The notes under the pieces: generated by a model
The model's input: the letters and a program-made list of their open reading frames with translations, nothing else
Told to the model about the DNA's origin: nothing
Databases searched by the model: none
Program-made: the position numbers and the translations under genes
Shown here: in pieces, positions 1 to 6,439 of the stretch
Layout of the letters: every line of letters starts with the position of its first letter
Numbering within the stretch: position 1 is the first letter of the stretch
Source of the DNA: JBGZFC01 sp041846575
GTDB lineage: Bacteria > Bacteroidota > Bacteroidia > Bacteroidales > Dysgonomonadaceae
DNA: 14,710 bases
Direction: 5' to 3'
Assembly (NCBI GenBank): GCA_041846575.1
Contig: JBGZFC010000003.1
Location: 1-14,710, forward strand

Positions 1-1
1 G

Positions 2-112
2 GCGGCAACGGCTTGGAACTTGAAGAAAATGATGGAAAGACTCAAAGAGAATTTCTTGAATTTTATTTTCCGATGGGTTTTACAGCGATATAATTATTCT
101 CTCCCATTGTAA
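2..112 (+). mobile_element. C-terminal end of a transposase (partial, runs off the left edge)
   Basis: The second reading frame is open from the window edge to a TAA at 110-112 and encodes 36 residues beginning AATAWNLKKMMERLKENF. The A-W-N-L-K-K-M-M pattern followed by a basic, aromatic tail resembles the C-terminal helix after the last catalytic Glu of DDE transposases of the IS5/IS1182 type common in Bacteroidota. This rests on motif memory only. The rest of the gene is outside the window, so completeness and family cannot be judged. No terminal inverted repeat can be assigned in 113-204 because the partner end is not visible. Frame 1 is also open (to 93) but its peptide resembles nothing I know. 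Confidence 0.6.
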
Positions 113-204
113 TTTGAATTTATAAGGGGAGACTATTTACTTATTTGCATGAAAAACTATGTGCCTATGTGGTTATTGATTTAGGGATTCTTATAAAAAG
201 TAAT

Positions 205-1119
205 TTATCGATAATGAGATTTTCTATGTTTTTTCATCTCCTTGTTTAGAGTATTCAGTTTGAATAAGTCGAGCAGCATCATACACCCGCTTCCGGAAAG
301 CAGTCGCCGATAAACCAATGGCGAAACAGAACCGTAAAACAGATTGAAAGTTGTCAGAAGTCGGTATTTTCGCAATTTGAAATGTGTAGATAAAAGTTTG
401 CTGTATTGAGCAATCTCTTTCTTGTTTTCATTGGTATTATAGATATAAACCAAGTTTTTTACCGCCTCCTCTGTTTTATCTAAAAATAGTTTATTTGATT
501 CGTTAGATATATGATATACAGCATTATCTGTGTGCAAAACTGTTTTTCCTCTTTTCTCCAACTCAATGGCAAAAAGAGTATCTTCATGTCCGTAGCCGAT
601 AATTTTTTCGTCAAATTTTATCTCGTTTAAAGTCTCTTTTCGGATAATAAAATTACATGTTTTAAAGAATTTGTAAGGTTGAGCCGAGCGAATTTCAACA
701 TCGGCATTTTCCCGTTTGTTGGCATATTGCCATCTTAGTCGATGCGAAGCCGGAGGCTTCCTAAGGTCATCTTTCAAACCTCCGAAAACCACATCGAACG
801 AATTATTCTCTATAAAATTCAGATAATTCTCCAAAAACTGCTTATCTGCCTGCACATCACAATCTAAAAAGAGCAAATGCTCAAACTCGGCGTAATTCAG
901 AAAGAGATTTCTAATTCGCGAACGTCCGATATTCTCTTTCAACTCTATATACAGATGTTTGCTGCACACTTCTCTGTTCATACCACGAAAAGTGTCTGAC
1001 GATTTGTCATCAATCAAAATCAACTGACACGGATATTTTGCCTGTGCCATTTGATTAGACAAATCGTAAACAAGTTTTCGCATATCGAAATTGAATATCG
1101 GAATACAAATAGAGAGCAT
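205..1119 (-). CDS. Family 2 glycosyltransferase (GT-A fold)
   Basis: This 304-residue protein probably transfers a sugar from a nucleotide-sugar donor to a cell-surface glycan or lipid at the cytoplasmic side of the membrane; donor and acceptor cannot be read from the sequence. The N-terminus (LSICIPIFNFD) is the typical first beta strand of GT2 enzymes. LILIDDKSSD (33-42) is the nucleotide-binding region. LDCD (85-88) is the DxD-type metal site, and GYGHED (175-180) is the late acidic motif common to GT2/GT7-like enzymes. The C-terminal hundred residues are basic and have no clear membrane span. The gene stands alone on the minus strand, divergent from the DUF4494 gene, with a good promoter just upstream (1142-1173). 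Its 3' end faces the transposase remnant, so insertion nearby could have altered the last codons. The ATG at 1119 fits the family start. Confidence 0.88.
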   Translation of the reverse strand: MLSICIPIFNFDMRKLVYDLSNQMAQAKYPCQLILIDDKSSDTFRGMNREVCSKHLYIELKENIGRSRIRNLFLNYAEFEHLLFLDCDVQADKQFLENYLNFIENNSFDVVFGGLKDDLRKPPASHRLRWQYANKRENADVEIRSAQPYKFFKTCNFIIRKETLNEIKFDEKIIGYGHEDTLFAIELEKRGKTVLHTDNAVYHISNESNKLFLDKTEEAVKNLVYIYNTNENKKEIAQYSKLLSTHFKLRKYRLLTTFNLFYGSVSPLVYRRLLSGSGCMMLLDLFKLNTLNKEMKKHRKSHYR

Positions 1120-1141
1120 AATTCTAAATTTAATAACTCAA

Positions 1142-1173
1142 CGAAAGTACAATAAAAGTTCTTTTCTTGCAAA
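1142..1173 (-). promoter_or_regulatory. Bacteroidota-type promoter for the glycosyltransferase gene
   Basis: On the minus strand, TTTG (1173-1170) is followed after exactly 20 bp by TACTTTCG (1149-1142). This matches the Bacteroidota housekeeping consensus TTTG-N19-21-TAnnTTTG with one mismatch in the -7 box. Transcription would start near 1135, giving a leader of about 15 nt before the ATG at 1119. Confidence 0.6.
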
Positions 1174-1364
1174 TGGATTATGGCGATTAGTAATGGGGCA
1201 ATTGGCAAAAGATAGATAAATACGGAATATAGGATGATGTTATAAGTTTTATAGCTACAAATTTTGTACATTTGCTTCGCATTTTAAAGCAACTCAATAT
1301 AATTTGCAAAATAATTAAAAAGTTTTTATTGATAACACTCCTAATTCTTCCGATAATTTTTTCG

Positions 1365-1372
1365 TACCTTTG
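1365..1372 (+). promoter_or_regulatory. Probable -7 box for the DUF4494-yggS-HAD cluster
   Basis: TACCTTTG matches the Bacteroidota -7 consensus TAnnTTTG exactly. No good TTTG lies 19-21 bp upstream, so the -33 half is weak. Initiation near 1379 would give a leader of about 78 nt before the ATG at 1457. Confidence 0.5.
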
Positions 1373-1456
1373 TTTTTGATACAAATATTGTGTGCCAAGA
1401 AGTACACTGACATAAAAGAATTATACTTAATTATATAAAAATAAACATATTAACAC

Positions 1457-1903
1457 ATGCACAACTGGTTTGAATGCAAAGTGCGTTACGATAAAACGCT
1501 TGACACAGGAATTATAAAAACAGTAACAGAACCTTATTTGGTAGATGCTTTGTCGTTTACCGAAGCCGAAGCACGTATCATAAAAGAGATGACACCTTTT
1601 ATTTCGGGAGAATTTTCGGTTGCCGATATTAAAAGAGTAAAATTTGGTGATACCTTTTTCAACGAAACCGGCGACAAATACTACAAAGCAAAACTATATT
1701 TCATAACACTTGACGAAAAAAGCGGCTCGGAAAAGAAAACGGCAGTAAATATGCTTGTTCAGGCAATGGAGGTGAAAGAGGTAGTTGAGATTGTGGAAAC
1801 GGAAATGAAAAAAACAATGATTGATTACACTATAGCATCGGTCTCAGAAACGGCTATTATGGACGTCTATAGATATACAAGTGAAAACTCAAACAACGAA
1901 TAA
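1457..1903 (+). CDS. DUF4494 domain protein
   Basis: This 148-residue protein matches the DUF4494 family of Bacteroidota over its whole length. It opens with WFECKVRYDK, continues through a PYLVDALSFTEAEARI segment and a charged middle (VADIKRVKFGDTFF), and has a lysine-rich DEKSGSEKKTA turn before an acidic alpha-helical stretch. The role of the family is unknown. I see no signal peptide, membrane span or catalytic motif, so a small cytoplasmic protein is likely. The stop TAA overlaps the yggS ATG by one base (TAATG at 1901-1905), which implies translational coupling. From memory, this gene pair is common in the phylum, which hints at a link to vitamin B6 or amino-acid homeostasis, but nothing in the sequence shows it. 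Confidence 0.88.
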   Translation: MHNWFECKVRYDKTLDTGIIKTVTEPYLVDALSFTEAEARIIKEMTPFISGEFSVADIKRVKFGDTFFNETGDKYYKAKLYFITLDEKSGSEKKTAVNMLVQAMEVKEVVEIVETEMKKTMIDYTIASVSETAIMDVYRYTSENSNNE

Positions 1904-2565
1904 TGAGTATAAAAGCAAATATAGGAAAACTTAGAAAAGAGGTGCCCGAACATGTGAAAATTGTGGCAGTTTCGAAGTTTCATCCTTCGGAGTCGATTCT
2001 CGAAACATATAATTGCGGGCATAAAATCTTTGGCGAAAGTCGCGTACAAGAGATAATAGAAAAACAACCCCAATTGCCAAATGATATAGAATGGCATTTC
2101 ATCGGAAGTTTGCAACGCAACAAGGTAAAATTTATCGCCCCTTTTGTGAGTTTGATTCATAGTTTGGACAGCGAACGTTTGATGCAGACAATTGAGAAAC
2201 AAGCCGAGGCAAACAATCGCGAAATATCGTGTCTGTTGCAACTTCACATTGCCGACGAAGAGACAAAGTCCGGATTTTCGCCAGATGAGTGCCGCCAATT
2301 TCTTGCCGACGGCAGATGGCGTGAATGCAAACATATTCAACTTGCCGGAGTAATGGGAATGGCAACTTTTACCGATGATATGGAGCAAGTGCGTAGCGAA
2401 TTTAGACTTATAAAATCGCTTTTCGACGAATTTAAACAGCAATATTTTGCCGATGACGAAAACTTTAAGGAGATTTCGATGGGTATGTCGGGTGATTATC
2501 CCATTGCCATAGAAGAGGGAAGTACAATTATAAGAGTTGGAACGTTAATTTTTGGAGGAAGATAA
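1903..2565 (+). CDS. yggS: YggS/PLPBP family pyridoxal-phosphate homeostasis protein
   Basis: This 220-residue cytoplasmic protein binds pyridoxal 5'-phosphate on a single TIM-barrel domain (alanine-racemase N-terminal fold). Family members have no firmly established catalytic activity; they buffer PLP and affect amino-acid and keto-acid pools. VAVSKFHP (21-28) carries the PLP lysine, Lys25. FGESRVQE (43-50) is the next signature; the usual Asn of GENRVQE is Ser here. WHFIGSLQRNK (64-74) follows, and SMGMSGDYPIAIEEGSTIIRVG near the C-terminus is the phosphate-binding region. Length is slightly short of the usual 225-235 because the N-terminal helix is trimmed, which is normal for Bacteroidota. 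It is coupled to DUF4494 upstream and to the HAD gene downstream. Confidence 0.94.
   Translation: MSIKANIGKLRKEVPEHVKIVAVSKFHPSESILETYNCGHKIFGESRVQEIIEKQPQLPNDIEWHFIGSLQRNKVKFIAPFVSLIHSLDSERLMQTIEKQAEANNREISCLLQLHIADEETKSGFSPDECRQFLADGRWRECKHIQLAGVMGMATFTDDMEQVRSEFRLIKSLFDEFKQQYFADDENFKEISMGMSGDYPIAIEEGSTIIRVGTLIFGGR
2554..2559 (+). promoter_or_regulatory. Shine-Dalgarno site that decides the HAD gene start
   Basis: GGAGGA lies within the last codons of yggS, seven bases before a TTG codon at 2567. Such a strong site is uncommon in Bacteroidota and fits reinitiation by ribosomes finishing yggS at 2563-2565. Confidence 0.6.
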
Positions 2566-2566
2566 G

Positions 2567-3307
2567 TTGAACAACAAGATAGAGAAAGAAATTAAGTTAT
2601 ATCTCCGAAATCAAGGCTTTAAGCAATTCGACTTAAAGGCAGTACTTTTCGATATGGATGGTGTATTGTATGACTCTATGCCCGCACACGAAAAATCGTG
2701 GCAGTATGCGGCTCGTGATTTTAACTTGAAATCGTATCCCGGCGAGTTTTTTATACATGAAGGCAGAACCGGAAAATCGACAATTAATATCCTGTTCAAC
2801 AGAACTTTCGGACGTGATGCAAGCGAAGAGGAAATCGACAAAATATATAAACTTAAAACCGATTACTTTTTGCAGTTTAATTCGAATGAAGAGATGGAAG
2901 GAGCTTACGACCTTCTTAATAACGTAAAGTCCGGCGGGTTGAAACCGATTTTAGTAACAGGTTCGGGGCGACAGAATTTGCATAATGAACTTCAAGAAAA
3001 CTTTCCCGATATTTTTATGCCCGAAACAATGGTTACGGCATTCGATGTAAAAATTGGGAAACCGCACCCCGAACCGTTTCTAATGGGTCTGAAAAAAGGC
3101 GGCAGTCTTGCTCCAAATCAAGCCTTGGTAATAGAAAATGCTCCTTTGGGGGTGGAATCGGCTCACAAAGCCGGGATTTTTACTATAGCTGTTAATACCG
3201 GTCCGTTAGCTGACAAAATGCTATCTGACGCCGGCGCAAATATGGTTTTCTCATCGGTAGAGGAGCTTCTGAAATCGTGGGAAAATATTATGGAGATTAT
3301 TAGTTGA
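2567..3307 (+). CDS. HAD-superfamily phosphatase, beta-phosphoglucomutase-like
   Basis: A Mg2+-dependent hydrolase or mutase of the HAD superfamily, probably acting on a small sugar phosphate in the cytoplasm; the substrate is unknown. From a TTG start at 2567 it has 246 residues. Motif I is VLFDMDGVLYDS with Asp29 (nucleophile) and Asp31 (acid/base). A helical cap follows, then motif II VTGSG, motif III lysine in IGKPHPEPF, and motif IV in VIENAPLGVESAHKAG. I prefer TTG 2567 to the upstream in-frame TTG 2552. The sequence GGAGGA at 2554-2559 is a strong Shine-Dalgarno at correct spacing for 2567, and 2552 would place that site inside the gene. There is no in-frame ATG before motif I. The start lies one base past the yggS stop, so translation is coupled. 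Confidence 0.87.
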   Translation: MNNKIEKEIKLYLRNQGFKQFDLKAVLFDMDGVLYDSMPAHEKSWQYAARDFNLKSYPGEFFIHEGRTGKSTINILFNRTFGRDASEEEIDKIYKLKTDYFLQFNSNEEMEGAYDLLNNVKSGGLKPILVTGSGRQNLHNELQENFPDIFMPETMVTAFDVKIGKPHPEPFLMGLKKGGSLAPNQALVIENAPLGVESAHKAGIFTIAVNTGPLADKMLSDAGANMVFSSVEELLKSWENIMEIIS

Positions 3308-3462
3308 GAAATAAACTAAATTTAAAAAGACGCAAGACTTTTTTATTTACTATTTTAGATTTCGGTTTTACGATTTGTTTTGTGATTGGTGTTCGCTATC
3401 GCGAATCTTTTCGCGTGAGAATAATTAAAGAAAAAATTAGGACATTATAAAAAAATACAGCT
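3308..3462 (+). promoter_or_regulatory. HAD-nadE intergenic region with overlapping hairpins
   Basis: The 155 bp between the HAD stop and the nadE ATG contain three alternating arms. TTCGC (3392-3396) can pair with GCGAA (3401-3405), while CGCGAA (3400-3405) can instead pair with TTCGCG (3410-3415). The two stems share the middle arm and exclude one another. Further upstream an A/T-only arm pair (AAAAAG 3324-3329, CTTTTT 3338-3343) followed by T could act as a weak terminator for the HAD cluster. No clean TTTG/TAnnTTTG pair is visible, so the nadE promoter is not placed. Confidence 0.4.
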
Positions 3463-5391
3463 ATGAGCACAAATATCAACGATTTAGGTTTTATTCGGGT
3501 TGCAGCAGCATCGCCCAAGATGAAAGTTGCAGATTGCGATTACAATCTGCAAGAGATTAAGACGATAATTAAGGATGCCATTGAGCAAGAGGTTCAACTT
3601 CTTTGTCTGCCCGAACTGTGTCTTACCGGCTACACTTGTGGCGATCTGTTTTTTCAGTCGGTACTACAAAAAAAGGCAGTGGAATCATTGATAAAGTTGG
3701 TTGATTTCTTGAAAGATGAACCGTCTATTATAGTTGTTTTTGGGTTGCCGCTGTTGCACCAAAACTCACTTTACAATGTTGCCGCCGTAGTTTCAAACGA
3801 AGGAATTATGGGATTTATCCCGAAAAAATTCATCCCCAACTCTAACGAATCTTATGAAAAGCGGTGGTTTCGGAGTGGCGAATTAATTCAAAGTTTCGGT
3901 ATTGAAATAGGAGACGATATTTATCCGTTTTCTGCCGAAAATACGATTTTTGAAACACCTTTCGGCAAATTCGGAATAGAAATCGGAGAAGAGTTGTGTT
4001 TTCCCATTCCACATTCTTTGTTATTAGCTATGCAAGGAGCCGATGTAATTCTTAATCTTTCGGCAAGCAACGAATTGGTAGGGAAAAACGAATATCGCAA
4101 ATCGCTTGTTGCACAGCAATCGGGCAGATGCAATGTTGCATACGTATATGCATCGGCAGGATGTGGCGAATCTACTACCGATTTGCTGTTTTCGGGAGCA
4201 TGCTATATTGCCGAAAATGGCGTGATATTGAAGGAATCAAAACGTTTTTCTCTTGAAAACGAGATGATTATTTCGGATATTGATATTGAGGCTTTGCGTT
4301 ACGATAGAGTTGTAAGCAATAACTCCACAGCATTTGAAAATCTCGCAATTATTCCTTGCGCTGTAAAACCTGCTTCATCTTTCAAACTGCGTCGTGAACT
4401 CAACGCGCATCCGTTTGTTCCTTCGGAAGAAAAACGATACGAATCTCTCGGCGAAGTGTTTAATATTCAAACTTACGGATTGGTTAAAAGGTTTATGCAC
4501 ACAGAAATAAAGTCTGCCGTTATCGGAATTTCAGGCGGATTGGATTCTACTTTGGCTCTTTTGGTTACTGTGAAAGCGTTTGACGTTTTAGGTTTTCCTC
4601 GCAAAAATATAGTCGGATTTTCAATGCCCGGTTTTGGAACAACCGAACGAACATATAGCAATGCCGTGAAGTTGATGAAATCGTTGGGCGTTTCTACTAA
4701 AGTTGTTTCTATTGTTGATGCGGTTACACATCATCTTAATGATATAGAACACGATATAACCCAACACGATACAACCTACGAAAATGCACAGGCACGCGAA
4801 CGCACACAAATTTTGATGGATTACTCCAACAAAATCAACGGATTGGTTATCGGAACCGGAAATTTATCGGAACTTGCTCTTGGTTGGGCAACATACAACG
4901 GCGACCACATGTCGATGTATGCCGTAAATGCCAATGTCCCAAAAACTTTAGTGGCTTCACTCACTCGTTGGATTGCCGATGTACAAACTGATGAAGCTAC
5001 AAAGATGATATTGTACGATATTCTCGACACTCCTTTCAGTCCCGAACTTTTACCCGCCGACAAAGAGGGCAAAATAGCACAAAAGACCGAAAACTTTGTT
5101 GGTCCGTACGAACTGCACGACTTCTTTCTACATCGCATGTTACGCTACGGTGACGAACCGAAACGTATCCTTTTCATTGCCCGACAAGCTTTTAACGGCT
5201 TATATACGTCGGATGAGATAAAAAAATGGTTGCAGGTGTTTTACAGACGTTTCTTCTCGCAACAATTTAAACGTTCCTGTATGCCCGATGGAGTAAAAGT
5301 AGGCTCTGTGGGACTTTCGCCACGTGGCGATTGGAAAATGCCGAGTGATGCAGTAGCGAAAATATGGACGGAACAGCTTGAAGGTTTATAA
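3463..5391 (+). CDS. nadE: NAD+ synthetase, glutamine-dependent architecture, with glutaminase Cys replaced by Gly
   Basis: Catalyses the last step of NAD+ synthesis, ATP-dependent amidation of nicotinic acid adenine dinucleotide, in the cytoplasm. The 642 residues show the full two-domain form: a nitrilase-fold glutaminase (about 10-290) and an ATP-pyrophosphatase synthetase (about 330-620). The synthetase P-loop SGGLDS is at 357-362, and GTGNLSELALGWATYNGD follows about 110 residues later. In the glutaminase, Glu51 (CLPELCLTGYTCGD) and Lys121 (IPKKFIPN) of the Glu-Lys-Cys triad are present. The expected cysteine of the family motif E-I-C-E-D-L-W reads E-I-G-E-E-L-C, so residue 175 is Gly (codon GGA at 3985) and a Cys appears four residues on (179). 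If real, the enzyme would depend on free ammonia unless Cys179 substitutes. The frame is intact throughout. It heads a run of plus-strand genes with short spacing to the next. Confidence 0.95.
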   Translation: MSTNINDLGFIRVAAASPKMKVADCDYNLQEIKTIIKDAIEQEVQLLCLPELCLTGYTCGDLFFQSVLQKKAVESLIKLVDFLKDEPSIIVVFGLPLLHQNSLYNVAAVVSNEGIMGFIPKKFIPNSNESYEKRWFRSGELIQSFGIEIGDDIYPFSAENTIFETPFGKFGIEIGEELCFPIPHSLLLAMQGADVILNLSASNELVGKNEYRKSLVAQQSGRCNVAYVYASAGCGESTTDLLFSGACYIAENGVILKESKRFSLENEMIISDIDIEALRYDRVVSNNSTAFENLAIIPCAVKPASSFKLRRELNAHPFVPSEEKRYESLGEVFNIQTYGLVKRFMHTEIKSAVIGISGGLDSTLALLVTVKAFDVLGFPRKNIVGFSMPGFGTTERTYSNAVKLMKSLGVSTKVVSIVDAVTHHLNDIEHDITQHDTTYENAQARERTQILMDYSNKINGLVIGTGNLSELALGWATYNGDHMSMYAVNANVPKTLVASLTRWIADVQTDEATKMILYDILDTPFSPELLPADKEGKIAQKTENFVGPYELHDFFLHRMLRYGDEPKRILFIARQAFNGLYTSDEIKKWLQVFYRRFFSQQFKRSCMPDGVKVGSVGLSPRGDWKMPSDAVAKIWTEQLEGL

Positions 5392-5406
5392 AAATAAAAT
5401 TACAAC

Positions 5407-6433
5407 ATGGGTAAAGAATTAATCCGCCAACAATTTATTCAAGATATTAAAACCATTGTTAATAATGCACGTAGAAACGCTTATCGTGCCATAAACACAA
5501 CAATGGTGGCGGCATATTGGCACATCGGACAGCGAATTGTTGAGGAAGAACAAAACGGGCAGCATCGTGCCGAGTGCGGAAAGTATATTTTAAAGGAACT
5601 TTCCGATGCTTTGAGTACCGAGCTTGGAAAAGGATTTGACGAAAGAGAACTACGTCGTATGCGTCAATTTTATCTGACTTTTCCGATTCGGGAGACACTG
5701 TCACCCGAATTGACTTGGAATCATTATGTTGAACTCATACGCATTACAAATGAACAGGCACGACAATTTTATCTCACTGAAGCCGTACAAAGTGGATGGA
5801 GTGTAAGAGAACTTAGAAGAAACATTTCAACACTATATTACGACAGGTTATTACTATCTACAAACAAAACGGCATTAATAGAAGAAACAGATAAAAAAAC
5901 GCAAGAAGAGAGGACTAATTTAGAGGAATTTATCAAAAATCCTTATGTTTTAGAGTTTCTAAACCTTCCACAAAAATCAACATATTTTGAAAAAGATTTG
6001 GAGCAGGCTTTGTTGGATAATCTTCAATCTTTTTTATTGGAGCCGGGTAAAAATTTCGCATTTGTTTCTCGACAAGAACATATTCGTACCGAAACATCGG
6101 AGTTTTTATATCGATTTGGTTTTTTACGACTATATTCTGAAATGTTTTGTTCTTATTGAATTAAAAACAGGCAAAATGACTCATCAGCATATAGGGCAAA
6201 AGGATATGTACGTAAAAATGTTCGATGATTTAAGGAGAGGAGCATCAGATAATCCCACCATCGGAATTATTCTTTGTACCGAAACGGATTCTACCATAGC
6301 CAAATACTCCGTCTTAAGCAAAAGCAAACAGTTATTCGCATCAAAATACAAACTATATCTTCCATCGGAAGAGGAACTTAGAGCGGAAATAGAAAGAGAA
6401 AAAGCTTTTTTTGAAGCAGCAAAAAACAGATAA
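5407..6433 (+). pseudogene. DUF1016/YhcG-type PD-(D/E)XK nuclease, split by a single-base frameshift
   Basis: Two overlapping frames together encode one complete family member of about 341 residues. The first (from ATG 5407) gives the DUF1016 N-terminal domain: a helical segment with VVAAYWHIGQRIVEEE-like features, FDERELRRMRQFYLTFP, LTWNHYVELIRI, and WSVRELRRNISTLYYDRLLLS. It then reaches FVSRQEHIR of the nuclease domain and drifts into nonsense, stopping at 6157-6159. The second frame resumes precisely with YIDLVFYDYILKCFVLIELKTGK, carrying the catalytic Asp and Glu-x-Lys, and ends at 6433. Skipping one T in the T5 run at 6103-6107 restores E-F-Y-I-D. The event separates the N-terminal domain from the catalytic residues. 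It may be a sequencing error, a fresh inactivation or phase variation. The gene sits 15 bp after nadE and 6 bp before the kinase-RapZ gene. YhcG-like proteins are widespread putative nucleases of unclear role. Confidence 0.85.
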
Positions 6434-6439
6434 TAAATT

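Larger units (their letters stand above)
1120..1456. other. Divergent intergenic region between the glycosyltransferase and DUF4494 genes
   Basis: This AT-rich stretch of 337 bp holds no credible gene; its short minus-strand ORFs have low-complexity translations. It contains the minus-strand promoter (1142-1173), a plus-strand -7 box (1365-1372), a second weaker TACATTTG (1267-1274), and a small inverted repeat TTGCTT/AAGCAA (1272-1277 and 1287-1292). Confidence 0.7.

Noticed and set aside
1..93. Open frame 1 at the left edge as a partial CDS
   Set aside because: It shares the stretch with the frame 2 transposase-like peptide, and its own translation has no recognisable motif.
1267..1274. 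TACATTTG as the main promoter of the DUF4494 cluster
   Set aside because: It has no TTTG at 19-21 bp upstream and lies farther away than the box at 1365-1372.
3324..3344. Strong terminator after the HAD gene
   Set aside because: The stem is nearly all A-T with a single G-C pair, too weak to call with confidence.
6103..6107. Programmed ribosomal frameshift in the nuclease gene
   Set aside because: I see no known slippery heptamer, stimulatory hairpin or internal Shine-Dalgarno suited to a shift here, and the family is normally encoded in one frame.
5987..6433. Separate 148-residue gene starting at 5987
   Set aside because: The first part of that frame is nonsense relative to the nuclease family; the conserved part continues the 5407 gene after a one-base slip.
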